DNA of 64,000 nt from Gordonia alkanivorans NBRC 16433 (GTDB taxonomy: Bacteria; Actinomycetota; Actinomycetes; Mycobacteriales; Mycobacteriaceae). The notes under the pieces are model-generated. The model had not been told where the DNA came from. It did not search any database and saw nothing but the letters and a program-made list of their open reading frames with translations. Shown here piece by piece: positions 54,515 to 63,423 of the stretch (position 1 is its first letter; each line of letters begins with the position of its first letter). Location: positions 60,987 to 124,986 of the forward strand of contig NZ_BACI01000117.1 of the NCBI RefSeq assembly GCF_000225505.1, written 5' to 3'. The position numbers were made by a program, and so were the translations under genes.

Positions 54515-55069
54515 TCAGACCTCGCCGAGCCGAGTCCGTGCTCCGATGAGTGAGTAACGCGCGCAGAGGAATGCGCCGTTGCGGGCGAAATCCTGTAGTT
54601 CGAGATCGTAGCGTCGCGGAAAGAGGGGGCGTCCGGCCCCGAGGGTGACCGGCGCGATCGAGACGATCATGTCGTCGAGCATCCCGGCCTCGGCGAACTG
54701 GGCGGCGAGATCACCTCCGCCGACGACCCACACGTCCTGGCCACCCGCTGCTTCGGTCAACAGATCGCGGTGGTCGGCGGGATTTCCGTCGATGACGGTG
54801 ATGGAGTCGGCCACCGGGGTGATCGTCCGATGGGTGAACACGAAGGACGGGATCTCGTACGGCCACGGTTTGCCGTCGGCGAGTTCGTTGTCGAGCAGCC
54901 ACCGGTAGGTGGTGTACCCCATGACCGCGGCGCCGATCCCGGCGTAGAAGTCGTCGTAGTTCATCGGACCGCCCTCTTCGAGCGGTTGGGTCAGAAGCCA
55001 GTCGAGGCTGTCGTGGTCGTCGGCGAGATAGCCGTCGAGCGTGGTCGCGGTGTAGTAGCGGAAGGACAT
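54515..55069 (-). CDS. dihydrofolate reductase-family protein (RibD C-terminal type)
   Basis: A 184-residue protein of the RibD-C/DHFR fold with the opening YYTATTLDGYLAD, GYTTYRWLL and the NADPH-binding VWVVGGGDLAAQFAEAGMLDDMIVSIAPVTLGAG. The true substrate is unknown; trimethoprim-sensitive DHFR is a separate family. Its ATG comes directly after the stop of the AraC/DinB gene, so it is the second gene of that pair. Confidence 0.87.
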   Translation of the reverse strand: MSFRYYTATTLDGYLADDHDSLDWLLTQPLEEGGPMNYDDFYAGIGAAVMGYTTYRWLLDNELADGKPWPYEIPSFVFTHRTITPVADSITVIDGNPADHRDLLTEAAGGQDVWVVGGGDLAAQFAEAGMLDDMIVSIAPVTLGAGRPLFPRRYDLELQDFARNGAFLCARYSLIGARTRLGEV

Positions 55070-56032
55070 CTAGAAACCTCCGGAGTGCTTGCGGTGCCAC
55101 ATGATCGGGTCGGGGTCGAGTGCCGCGACGTCGACGCCGGCCGCGCGCAGCATCCACCGCGCGAGTTGACGACGATGCGCGGAGAAGGTCAGTACGTGCG
55201 CGACGATCTGGGAGAGCAGAAACGATTCGGGCGGGTCGCACAATGCATCGATGACGCGGTCCTGCCAGGCGTTGCGGCGGTCGATGTCGCGGATCAGCGC
55301 CAGCCAGCGGGGAGTCAGTTCGCGGTGCAGTTCGACGAGGGTGGGCAGATCCACCGGCGGGTCGGGCGGCATGTCGGCGCCCTCGATTGTTGCCAGCCAC
55401 GGCTGCTTGTCGACGACGAGATGTGACATCACCTGCGCGAGTGACTCTTCCGGTCCGTTCCAGTGCAGCGGTTCGTGGCCGGGAAGCAGTCTCCGGTTCC
55501 ACTCGTCGTCGTCGATTCCCTTGGCGGCGTCGAGCAGGACCCCGACGTCGTCGAGGTCGTGTCGCACCATGAGCATCAGGACGTCGCCGGCACTCTCCGT
55601 GGTGGGGGTGCCGCTGTCGACGTAGAGCACTGTGGGCGAGTGGAAGTGGATGCCGTTGGGCGCGGGTAGCCAGTGGCTGTGCTCGGCCGGCGTGGTGGTC
55701 GACGCCGCTCGTCCTGGGCTGTGTCCGAAGGCGCGTGTGAAGGCCCGGGCGAACCCGTCGACGGACTCGTAGCCGGAGTCGAAGGCGACCTCGGTGACCG
55801 TCCGGCCGTGTTGCAGCAGCCAGGCGGCACGCTCGAGGAGCACCCGTCGACGCAGCGCCACCGGCGACTCGCCCACACCCCGGCTCACCTGCCGGGAGAA
55901 GTGGAACGGCGACGAGAACGCGCCGCCTGCCATCTCGTCCAGACTCGAGTGCTTGTCGGCCAGTACGGCGTCGAGCAACTCGCGCAGTCGATCACGGTCG
56001 CCGGAGGTCCGGTCGCTGGGAGTCGAGGTCAC
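55070..56032 (-). CDS. AraC-type HTH fused to a DinB-like domain
   Basis: A 320-residue protein. Residues about 12-110 form an AraC double helix-turn-helix (SLDEMAGGAFSSPFHFSRQVSRGVGESP, TVTEVAFDSGYESVDGFARAFTRAFGHSPG). The C-terminal 170 residues are a DinB/YfiT four-helix bundle with candidate metal histidines (MSHLVVDKQPW, IVAHVLTFSAHRRQLARWML). Such fusions probably sense a small molecule or thiol and regulate the adjacent gene, here the DHFR-fold reductase. The start is GTG 56032. Confidence 0.85.
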   Translation of the reverse strand: MTSTPSDRTSGDRDRLRELLDAVLADKHSSLDEMAGGAFSSPFHFSRQVSRGVGESPVALRRRVLLERAAWLLQHGRTVTEVAFDSGYESVDGFARAFTRAFGHSPGRAASTTTPAEHSHWLPAPNGIHFHSPTVLYVDSGTPTTESAGDVLMLMVRHDLDDVGVLLDAAKGIDDDEWNRRLLPGHEPLHWNGPEESLAQVMSHLVVDKQPWLATIEGADMPPDPPVDLPTLVELHRELTPRWLALIRDIDRRNAWQDRVIDALCDPPESFLLSQIVAHVLTFSAHRRQLARWMLRAAGVDVAALDPDPIMWHRKHSGGF

Positions 56033-56098
56033 GCATCGAGTATGGAACGCCGGACACCGATCTGACCCGACCGTTCTTGCTGCGGTCGGCTTTCCTGC

Positions 56099-57853
56099 TC
56101 AGTCGCGGCTGAGCAAGGGGATGAGCTTCTCGGTCTTCTCCGGTGTCCAACCCGGGGGCTGCAGGATCTCTGCCCACGCCGCCGGGATCGCGGCCAGGTA
56201 GAAGTGGCCGTGGCCGTCGGGAACCCCGGTCGACACCGCCATGTCGGCGCTGACCTGCAGGAAGGTCACGAAGGGAATCCAGTGCATCGCCGGCAGGACG
56301 TCCCGTCCACGCGCTTCGTTGAGCCAGTCGGGCTCGCGGAGGATCAGGCGCGGCGACCACCACGAGATCGGGTCGGAGGCATGCTGCAGGTAGACCGCGC
56401 GGCCCGGGACCCACTCGCCCTTGGCGTTGTACAGATCCGGAGCGTCGGCGATGAAGCGGACCTGCCGACCGTCCTCGTAGACCGGTTGCCACTCGGGCGT
56501 GCCGGGGTCGCGGTTGGTGGTTGTGTCGACCCACAGCGAGTTGTTGAACGTCGGGCCGACGAACAACGCGCCGTCGGTCCGGGCGTTGAGGGACGGAATC
56601 GTGCCGAAGGCCGACTCGGCGGCGAACGAACCGAGACTCTCGCCGAAGACCACCAGCTTGGGCCGCTGGGCCTCCGGGATCGCACGGACCCGTTCGGAGA
56701 CGGCCTCGAACAAGGCCTGACCGGCTTGGCGCGCCCGCTCCTTGTCGACGAGGAACGACAGCCAGCTGGGTAGATAGGAGTACTGCATGCTGACCGTGGC
56801 GGTGTCGCCGTTGTACATGTACTCGAGGGAGTCGACTGTCGCCTGGTTGATCCAGCCGGTGCCCGTGGTCGAGGCGACCGCGACGACCTGCCGTTGCAGC
56901 CCACCGGTGCGTTCGAGTTCTTCGGCGGCGAGTTTCGCGTTGGCGCGCAGGTCGTCTCCCGAGCCGAGGCCGACGTAGGCGCGGATCGGCTCCATCGCGG
57001 GGGTGCCGTTGAACGCCGACAGCTCCTCGACGGTCGGACCGACCGAGACGAAGATCCGGCCCTGACGTCCGAGTGAATCCCAGGTCACCAGCGAGCCCGG
57101 ACCACCGGACCGCAGCGGCGACGTCGGCGGCGTGGAGTCGGCGGTGGTCTCGTCGTTGACCGCGGCGAACGACGAGTTCAGAGCTTTCATACCGTAGTTC
57201 GCGACCACGCCGTTGAGCACGAAGACGGTGACGAGGATCGCGACGACGATCGCCGCGACCGCGGAGATACGCGGCGGGGCAACGTGGTTGATCTTGCGGA
57301 CCAGCCAGACGACGCCGTCGCCCCACGCCTGGCCGATCAGGATGAGCAGGAAGAAGACCACGATGAAGATGACCGCGATCTGCGGGTATGCGGTCCAGGA
57401 CAACAGGTCGACGTCCATCATGGTGCGGATCTGATCCTGCCACCGCTGGAACATCACGAGCATGACCAGGGTGCCGGCGATCGCGGCGAGGCCGAGCGCC
57501 ACCCAGACCCGGTGCATCGGGGCGGGCCAGGGCTTGTCGCGGGAGATCATGAATCGGATCAGCCACGAGAAGAACACGCCGAGCGAGTATCCGAGCGCCG
57601 CCGACGCGCCGCTGACGACACCCTGGAACAGTGCGCCTCGGGGAAGCAGCGACGGTGTCATCGACAACCACAGGAACACCAATGCCACACTCAGCCCGAC
57701 GCAGGAGAAGCGGTCGAGGCGCCGCCGCCACCACCCCGGGCGGGCGCCATCGGCACCGCCCTCGGCAGGGGCCGGCGCCTCCGCGACCGGTTCGGCGGCA
57801 GGTTCGGCAGGGGGCTCGATACCCGGGTCGGTGGCAGGGGTCGACGACGACAC
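56099..57853 (-). CDS. membrane alpha/beta-hydrolase (Abhydrolase_9 type)
   Basis: A 584-residue protein. The first 45 residues are proline/alanine-rich. Four or five transmembrane helices follow (about 50-230, including VGLSVALVFLWLSMTPSLLP and AAIVVAILVTVFVLNGVV). A C-terminal alpha/beta hydrolase domain has the nucleophile motif VFGESLGSFAAESAF. Together these match the Abhydrolase_9_N plus Abhydrolase_9 architecture common in mycolic-acid bacteria (Rv1069c-like), presumed envelope lipid hydrolases. GTG 57853 has AAGAGG upstream. Confidence 0.87.
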   Translation of the reverse strand: MSSSTPATDPGIEPPAEPAAEPVAEAPAPAEGGADGARPGWWRRRLDRFSCVGLSVALVFLWLSMTPSLLPRGALFQGVVSGASAALGYSLGVFFSWLIRFMISRDKPWPAPMHRVWVALGLAAIAGTLVMLVMFQRWQDQIRTMMDVDLLSWTAYPQIAVIFIVVFFLLILIGQAWGDGVVWLVRKINHVAPPRISAVAAIVVAILVTVFVLNGVVANYGMKALNSSFAAVNDETTADSTPPTSPLRSGGPGSLVTWDSLGRQGRIFVSVGPTVEELSAFNGTPAMEPIRAYVGLGSGDDLRANAKLAAEELERTGGLQRQVVAVASTTGTGWINQATVDSLEYMYNGDTATVSMQYSYLPSWLSFLVDKERARQAGQALFEAVSERVRAIPEAQRPKLVVFGESLGSFAAESAFGTIPSLNARTDGALFVGPTFNNSLWVDTTTNRDPGTPEWQPVYEDGRQVRFIADAPDLYNAKGEWVPGRAVYLQHASDPISWWSPRLILREPDWLNEARGRDVLPAMHWIPFVTFLQVSADMAVSTGVPDGHGHFYLAAIPAAWAEILQPPGWTPEKTEKLIPLLSRD

Positions 57854-57997
57854 GTGGGTTCCTCTTTTCTCGAGAACCCGGCAAACCTAGCAGCGGATGA
57901 CGGTCGGCGACATGGCGTGTGCCCACTTCGGCCCAATACTGCTCCCGCACGGTTACCGCCGGTGGTGGTCGTCCGTGCCCGGTTCGGTCGAGATGCC

Positions 57998-58810
57998 CTA
58001 CTTCACCTCGGACCGCATCACGCGAACCAGCCCGATGCCGAGGGGGAGCGCGATCCAGATCAGGCCGGACACCAGCAGCCGCGCCCACTCGCCGCCGGTG
58101 GCCCACTCCCCGGACTGGAAGGGCATGTGGGTCAGCGTCGTGTCGACCCACTGCCCGAGGTTGTCCTTGAACCACGGGACCAGTTCGCTGACCACCGACA
58201 AGGCCGTGGGGAGCGCGAAGTAGGCGACGACGGCTCCCGGGGTGTTGAGGATCAGGGCGGCGAAACCGAATCCGAGCAGCAGACCGAATGCCTGGATGAC
58301 AAAGGAATTGACGAATCCGGCCACGCCCAGTCCCCAGGCGCCGGCCGGGTCGGCGAAGGCGATGGCGGCGATGCTGTTCCCGATGATCCCGAGGACCAGT
58401 GCCACCGCGACCGCGGCCACTCCGGTGATCAACGACGCGACGAGTTTCGCGCCGATGATCCGTTTCCGGCGGGGTTCTAGCGTGAAGGTCGTGAGCGCGG
58501 TGCGTTGGCTCCATTCGCCGGTGACCAGCAGGATCGCGAGGATCGGCAGGATGATCGCGGTGGGGATGTTCATCAGCCCGAAGAACTCGCCGAGGTTGAG
58601 GTTCTCGGGATCGTTGCGGTTGGCGATGAGCATCGCGACCATGATGACCGCGGCGATGACGCCGATCGACGCGGTCAACCAGAAGCCGGCCCGGGTGTCG
58701 ACGAGCTTGCGGAGTTCGACTCCGACGAGGCGCCCGAACGGGATACCGGGGCGGTCGACGTCGATCCCGCCGGTGGTCGGGAGGGGTGCGCGGAAGTCGG
58801 CGACGGTCAT
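57998..58810 (-). CDS. ABC transporter permease (ABC-2 type)
   Basis: A 270-residue permease with six predicted transmembrane segments, including TASIGVIAAVIMVAMLIANR and IAAIAFADPAGAWGLGVAGFVNSFVIQAFG. It lacks a nucleotide-binding domain and starts with ATG 58810, overlapping the 3' end of the ATPase gene by 4 nt, with GGAG 8 nt upstream. It forms an exporter with that ATPase; the substrate is unknown, as is usual for this bacitracin/daunorubicin-type class. Confidence 0.88.
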   Translation of the reverse strand: MTVADFRAPLPTTGGIDVDRPGIPFGRLVGVELRKLVDTRAGFWLTASIGVIAAVIMVAMLIANRNDPENLNLGEFFGLMNIPTAIILPILAILLVTGEWSQRTALTTFTLEPRRKRIIGAKLVASLITGVAAVAVALVLGIIGNSIAAIAFADPAGAWGLGVAGFVNSFVIQAFGLLLGFGFAALILNTPGAVVAYFALPTALSVVSELVPWFKDNLGQWVDTTLTHMPFQSGEWATGGEWARLLVSGLIWIALPLGIGLVRVMRSEVK

Positions 58811-59730
58811 CGGAGGGCTCCTTCGAGGGTGGGCTGCTCGCGCTGCGTGTCGGAGGTCAGCTGCAGGAACATGGCTTCGAGTTGTGCACCGTCGGCGGGA
58901 CGTAACTCGGTGAGGACGACACCGACCGCCGCCGCGGCGCGGCCGACGTCGACCGGGTCTGCGTCGACGTCGAGTCCTCCGGATGTGTTGGGACGGGCCA
59001 CGATCTGAGCTGCGGTCAGTGCTCGCAGCAGGGCCTCGTCATCGAGCGAGCGGACGCGCGATCCGGCGCCGGCCAGCAGTTCTGCCTTTGGCCCCTGCGC
59101 GACGATCCGCCCGTTGCCGATGACGACGATGTCGTCGGCGATGATCTCGATCTCGTGGAGCAGATGCGAGGACAGCAGGACCGTGCCGCCACGATCGGCA
59201 TAGTTGCGCAACAGAGTTCGCATCCAGTGGATACCGGCGGGGTCGAGGCCGTTGGCCGGTTCGTCGAGGATGAGGATCTTCGGGTCACCGAGCAGCGCGG
59301 CGGCGATACCGAGGCGCTGGCGCATTCCGAGGGAGTAGTTGCGCACCCGACGGCCCGCCTCCTCTGGTGTGAGACTCACCTTCTCGAGCATCTCCTCGAC
59401 CCGGTCGCCGCTGATCCCCATCGTCATCGCGGCCAGACGAAGGATCTCGGCGCCGGTCCGTCCGGCGTGCTGCGCAGAGGCGTCGAGCAGAACGCCGACC
59501 TGCGTGGCCGGGTTCGGGATGGTCCGGTAGTCGACGCCGTAGAGGTGCGCGACCCCAGCGCTGGCCGGCGTGAGCCCGGCGATGATGCGCATGGTCGTCG
59601 ACTTGCCGGCGCCGTTCGGGCCGAGGAAGCCGGTGACCTGTCCCGGTCGGCAGGTGAAGGACACGTCGTCGACCGCTACGTGGTCGCCATACCTTTTCGT
59701 GAGGTTCTGCACTGTGATCATGGGTCTCAT
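58807..59730 (-). CDS. ABC transporter ATPase
   Basis: A 307-residue ATPase: Walker A GPNGAGKSTTMRII near residue 40, signature LGMRQRLGIAAAL, Walker B KILILDEPANGLDP and the H-loop SSHLLHE. The C-terminal extension of about 80 residues is typical of DrrA/BcrA-like exporters. ATG 59730 and ATG 59721 (MITVQNLTKRYG) are both possible starts; neither has a ribosome binding site. It is divergent from the two-component system by 126 bp, and that system may control it. Confidence 0.92.
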   Translation of the reverse strand: MRPMITVQNLTKRYGDHVAVDDVSFTCRPGQVTGFLGPNGAGKSTTMRIIAGLTPASAGVAHLYGVDYRTIPNPATQVGVLLDASAQHAGRTGAEILRLAAMTMGISGDRVEEMLEKVSLTPEEAGRRVRNYSLGMRQRLGIAAALLGDPKILILDEPANGLDPAGIHWMRTLLRNYADRGGTVLLSSHLLHEIEIIADDIVVIGNGRIVAQGPKAELLAGAGSRVRSLDDEALLRALTAAQIVARPNTSGGLDVDADPVDVGRAAAAVGVVLTELRPADGAQLEAMFLQLTSDTQREQPTLEGALR

Positions 59731-59856
59731 GGTCGTCGGCGCAGGTGATCACCCGCATCGGTCACCGGTCCACAGCTACATCAGCCGAAAGTCGTAGACG
59801 TGTCGTATCCGATGGTCGGAGGTCGCGCCGGAACTGTCCGACTAGCGTGAACGGAT

Positions 59857-61017
59857 GTGAAACCCGAGCAGTACCAACCCCCGCTCACCTGGGCCGGTCA
59901 CGCGTGGCGACTCGCGCTGATGCTGCTGGTGTCCGCGGCCGTGTTCAGCACCCGCGCCGGATACCTGTGGAACGAGGTGCGCTGGTGGTTTTTCGCCGAC
60001 CTCGCACTCGGGGTGGCGTCGTACTCGGCGGTCTGGTGGCGGCGTCGGTATCCCGTTGCGGTGACCGTGTTCACCAACCTCGCGGGGATCGTGTCGACGA
60101 CGTCGCTCGGGCCGGCGACTCTCTCGCTGGTGTCGATGGCGACCCGCCGGCGATGGGTCGAGATCATCCCGCTGACGCTGCTGTGCGTGGTCGCGAATGT
60201 GGTCGCGTCGCAGTTCTTCTCAACCCCCGCCGAGGAAGACGACCCGGCGCTCGTGGTCTACGCCGTCATTGCCGCACTCACCGCGGCGATGGTGTCCTGG
60301 GGCATGTACATCGGTTCGCGGCGGGAACTCCTCGCGAGCTGGCAGGCCAGGGCGCTCGCGTCGGAAGCCGAGCAGCAGGCCAAGGTGCAGCAGGCGCGAT
60401 CGCTGGAACGTGCGCGCATCGCGCGCGAGATGCACGACATTCTCGCCCACCGGATCTCGGCGATGAGCATGTCGGCCGGGGCACTGGCCTACCGGACGGA
60501 CCTGACCGGTGAGCAGGTGCGCGAGACGGCACGCACGATCCAGGAGACCTCACACCTCGCGCTCACCGAGTTGCGCGAAGTGCTCGGAGTACTACGGGAG
60601 GGCCCGGGCGACGCCGCGCCGGAAGAACCGCAGAACGCACCCGACCTGATGGCGCTCGTCGACGAGGCACAGCGGCTGGGGATGCGGGTCGACGCCAGGT
60701 GTGAGATCGATGTCGCCGCACTGTCTCCGGCGATCGCCCGCACGCTCTACCGCTGTGTGCAGGAGGCCCTGACCAACGCCCGCCGACACTCGCCGAGCGC
60801 GCCGGTCACGATGCACATCCGCGGTGGCCCCGACCACGGCGTCGACCTCCTCGTCGAGAACCCGTTGCCGCTGACGGCCGGATCCGCCTCACCCGCCCCG
60901 GGTTACGGCCTGGTCGGACTCGCCGAACGTGTCGGCCTGCACGGTGGGCGGCAGTCGGCGACCGTCAGCGACGACAAGAGATTCTTGCTGCACGTCTGGC
61001 TACCGTGGCAGTCATGA
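59857..61017 (+). CDS. NarL-type sensor histidine kinase
   Basis: A 386-residue kinase. Four or five hydrophobic helices cover about residues 15-160, followed by a short coiled region (SEAEQQAKVQQARSLE). The HisKA_3 dimerisation domain has the phospho-acceptor H193 in REMHDILAHRISAMSM, and the HATPase_c domain has VQEALTNARRHSP and PGYGLVGLAERV. The membrane-embedded sensor suggests detection of an envelope signal. GTG 59857 follows TAGCGT by 8 nt. It overlaps the response regulator start (ATGA). Confidence 0.92.
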   Translation: MKPEQYQPPLTWAGHAWRLALMLLVSAAVFSTRAGYLWNEVRWWFFADLALGVASYSAVWWRRRYPVAVTVFTNLAGIVSTTSLGPATLSLVSMATRRRWVEIIPLTLLCVVANVVASQFFSTPAEEDDPALVVYAVIAALTAAMVSWGMYIGSRRELLASWQARALASEAEQQAKVQQARSLERARIAREMHDILAHRISAMSMSAGALAYRTDLTGEQVRETARTIQETSHLALTELREVLGVLREGPGDAAPEEPQNAPDLMALVDEAQRLGMRVDARCEIDVAALSPAIARTLYRCVQEALTNARRHSPSAPVTMHIRGGPDHGVDLLVENPLPLTAGSASPAPGYGLVGLAERVGLHGGRQSATVSDDKRFLLHVWLPWQS

Positions 61018-61664
61018 CCGCACGCATCATGATCGTCGACGACGACCCGCTCGTCCGATCGGGACTCCGGCTCCTCCTCGGGGGCGACGCCGAGCTCGAC
61101 ATCGTCGCCGAAGCAGGCAACGGGCAGGAAGCCCTCGACAGCCATCGCGACGATCCGGTCGACCTGATCCTGATGGACCTGCGCATGCCGGTTCTCGACG
61201 GCATCGAGGCCACCGGACGATTCAAGGCACTGCCGGCGCCGCCGGCGGTGATCGTGCTGACCACCTTCGACGCCGACGACTTCGTGGTACGCGCGCTCGC
61301 CATGGGCGCCGACGGCTTTCTCCTCAAGGACACCGCGCCCGACCAGATCGTCGCAGCCATCCACAACGTGCTCGCCGGGCAACCCGCGCTGAGTCCCTCG
61401 GTCACCGCCGCGTTGATCAAGCAGGTTGTTGACGGCGGGGGAGCCCGATCATTCTCTGCCACAACCCGTATCGAGTCGCTCACCGCCCGGGAGCACGACG
61501 TCGCCGTCGAACTCGCGCGGGGGGCGTCGAACGCGGAGATCGCCGACCGGCTCTACATGAGCCTCGCGACGGTCAAGGCGCACATCTCGCACATCTTCAC
61601 CAAGCTCGACGCCTCGAACCGCGTCCAGGTCGCGATCCTCATGCACGACGCCGGAGTGGTCTGA
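61014..61664 (+). CDS. LuxR/NarL-family response regulator
   Basis: A 216-residue regulator. Its receiver domain has acidic pocket VDDD near the N-terminus, phospho-acceptor D55 in LILMDLRMP and the conserved TTFDADDFVVRAL. The C-terminal LuxR HTH reads LTAREHDVAVELARGASNAEIADRLYMSLATVKAHISHIFTKL. It pairs with the preceding kinase. Its 3' end overlaps the 3' end of the convergent transporter gene by 26 bp. The likely target is the divergent ABC exporter, by analogy with BceRS-like arrangements. Confidence 0.93.
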   Translation: MTARIMIVDDDPLVRSGLRLLLGGDAELDIVAEAGNGQEALDSHRDDPVDLILMDLRMPVLDGIEATGRFKALPAPPAVIVLTTFDADDFVVRALAMGADGFLLKDTAPDQIVAAIHNVLAGQPALSPSVTAALIKQVVDGGGARSFSATTRIESLTAREHDVAVELARGASNAEIADRLYMSLATVKAHISHIFTKLDASNRVQVAILMHDAGVV

Positions 61665-62634
61665 GAGCGCCCCGACGTGCCGCACGGCTGAACGCCCACA
61701 CGAGGAGCACCATCCCGATCAGCTCGACGAGCGTCTGGGTGATCACCGTCGCCGCGGCCAGCTCGGCGCCGACCGGAAGCGCCAGTGCCAGCGGGAGCAC
61801 CACGAGCGAATTGCGGGTCGCGCCAGAGAACACGACGGCTGTCCCGGACGCCGGTGAGAGGTGAAGGGCGCGGGCGACGCCGAGCCCGACGATCGCCATG
61901 AGGATCAGGAACAGGACGTAGACCGGGATGACGCCGGCGATGTCGTCGAAACGGGAATCGATCCGCGGGACCTGCGATCCGACAGCGGTGACAAGCACCG
62001 CCATCATCAGCGGGACCATCGTCACCGACACCGCGTCGCCGGTACGACGCCCGACATCGCTCCGGACGGCCCATGCCTGCGAGAGCCAGGCCAAGACCAG
62101 GGGGAGGGCGATGAGAACCGCGAATGCCCACAGGAACGGCTCCGGATCGAGCGCTGCCCGGTCCTCGCCGAGCAGGAGTGTCAGATACACCGGGACGATG
62201 AGCATCTGGGCGAGCAACAGCAGCGGCGTCGCCGCGAGCAGGCGCTGCCGGTCACCCCCGGCGAGACCGGCGAAGACGACGACGTAGTCGACGCACGGAC
62301 ACAACAGCACCAGCAGCGCACCAATCCGGATGGCGTCATCAGCCGGTAGAAGGGGAGACAACGCCCAGACCACGAGCGGCACGAGAACGAAGTTCACCGC
62401 CAGCACCACCGCCAGAAACCTTCGGTCGCGCAGCGAGGCAACGAGATCTGTCGCCCTGACCTGGAGGAAGGTGGCGAAGAGGAGAGCGGCCAGCAACGGG
62501 GTGACCGCCACGTCCATCGACTCGGCCGCCGACGGCACCGTCAGCCCGAACGTCAGGCCCACGCCGATCGCGAGGAGATACAGCGCGACCTGATGTCGTT
62601 CGAGACGTTCGGGAACGCGGACGGTGTCGGGCAC
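61639..62634 (-). CDS. BASS/ACR3-type transporter (arsenic resistance family)
   Basis: A 331-residue membrane protein with about ten helices. The motif LLVLLCPCVDYVVVFAGLAGGD and the discontinuous-helix segment GTAVVFSGATRNSLVVLPLALALP are typical of the bile acid/arsenite (BASS/ACR3) group. The cysteine before the helix suggests arsenite or a related oxyanion, but no arsR or arsC gene is adjacent, so the substrate is open. GTG 62634 was chosen because CAGAAT lies 6 nt upstream and the upstream extension is arginine-rich; GTG 62652 is an alternative. Confidence 0.83.
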   Translation of the reverse strand: MPDTVRVPERLERHQVALYLLAIGVGLTFGLTVPSAAESMDVAVTPLLAALLFATFLQVRATDLVASLRDRRFLAVVLAVNFVLVPLVVWALSPLLPADDAIRIGALLVLLCPCVDYVVVFAGLAGGDRQRLLAATPLLLLAQMLIVPVYLTLLLGEDRAALDPEPFLWAFAVLIALPLVLAWLSQAWAVRSDVGRRTGDAVSVTMVPLMMAVLVTAVGSQVPRIDSRFDDIAGVIPVYVLFLILMAIVGLGVARALHLSPASGTAVVFSGATRNSLVVLPLALALPVGAELAAATVITQTLVELIGMVLLVWAFSRAARRGALRPLRRRA

Positions 62635-62701
62635 GGCACCATTCTGGGCCACCGGGCGTCGATCGGCGCCACGGGCCGCGGTACTGCGCGACACTCGACG
62701 G

Positions 62702-63412
62702 ATGACCGCACCGTCCCGACGCCACGACGTGGCTCTGCTCGTCGTGATCGTCGCGGCCCTGATCGCGGTCAACGTCGCGGCTCACCGCTCGAGTGGCGTG
62801 TTCGCGGTGCTGATCATCCCGGTGGCTGCGATCCTCTTGCTGCTCATAGCGCGGCTCGGCGGACTCGACTGGCGCGAACTGGGACTGAGCCGCGCCGAAC
62901 TGCGCGCGGGTGTCCCGTTCGCCGTCGCCTCGGTGATCGTCGTGGCGGCGATCGTGTCGACCGCCGTCGCGATCCCGGCGACCCGTGACTTCTTCCTCTC
63001 GGACCGCTACGACGACACATCCGAGGCGTTGCTGGCCGCGTTCGTCGTCATCCCGCTACAGACCGCCATCCCCGAGGAACTGATGTTCCGCGGCGTCCTG
63101 CAGGGAACCCTCGGCCGGTTGTGCGGTCCGACCGGGACCCTTGTCTACGGCGCCGTCGCCTTCGGACTGTGGCACATCCTGTCCTCGACGGGACTCACCG
63201 AAGGAAACGAAGGACTCAGCGACACCCTCGGGTCGGGCACCGTCGCGCAGGTCGCCGGGATCGCTGGTGCGGTTGTCGCGACCGGCCTCGCGGGCTTCGT
63301 TCTCGGTTGGCTACGGCAGCGCACCACGAGTCTCCTCGCCCCCATCGCCTTGCACTGGGCCCTCAACGCCACCGGCGCGATCGGTGCCGCGGTGGCGTGG
63401 CAGGTCTCCTGA
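62702..63412 (+). CDS. CPBP-family intramembrane metalloprotease
   Basis: A 236-residue membrane protein with about seven helices and the CPBP (Abi, Rce1-like) motifs: EE-x3-R in IPEELMFRGVL, FGLWH and the final HWALNATG. Members cleave prenylated or membrane proteins or protect against bacteriocins; the substrate is unknown. It diverges from the arsenite-type transporter across 67 bp. ATG 62702 is preceded by CGACGG without a clear ribosome binding site. Confidence 0.87.
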   Translation: MTAPSRRHDVALLVVIVAALIAVNVAAHRSSGVFAVLIIPVAAILLLLIARLGGLDWRELGLSRAELRAGVPFAVASVIVVAAIVSTAVAIPATRDFFLSDRYDDTSEALLAAFVVIPLQTAIPEELMFRGVLQGTLGRLCGPTGTLVYGAVAFGLWHILSSTGLTEGNEGLSDTLGSGTVAQVAGIAGAVVATGLAGFVLGWLRQRTTSLLAPIALHWALNATGAIGAAVAWQVS

Positions 63413-63423
63413 CCGGCGTGCGC

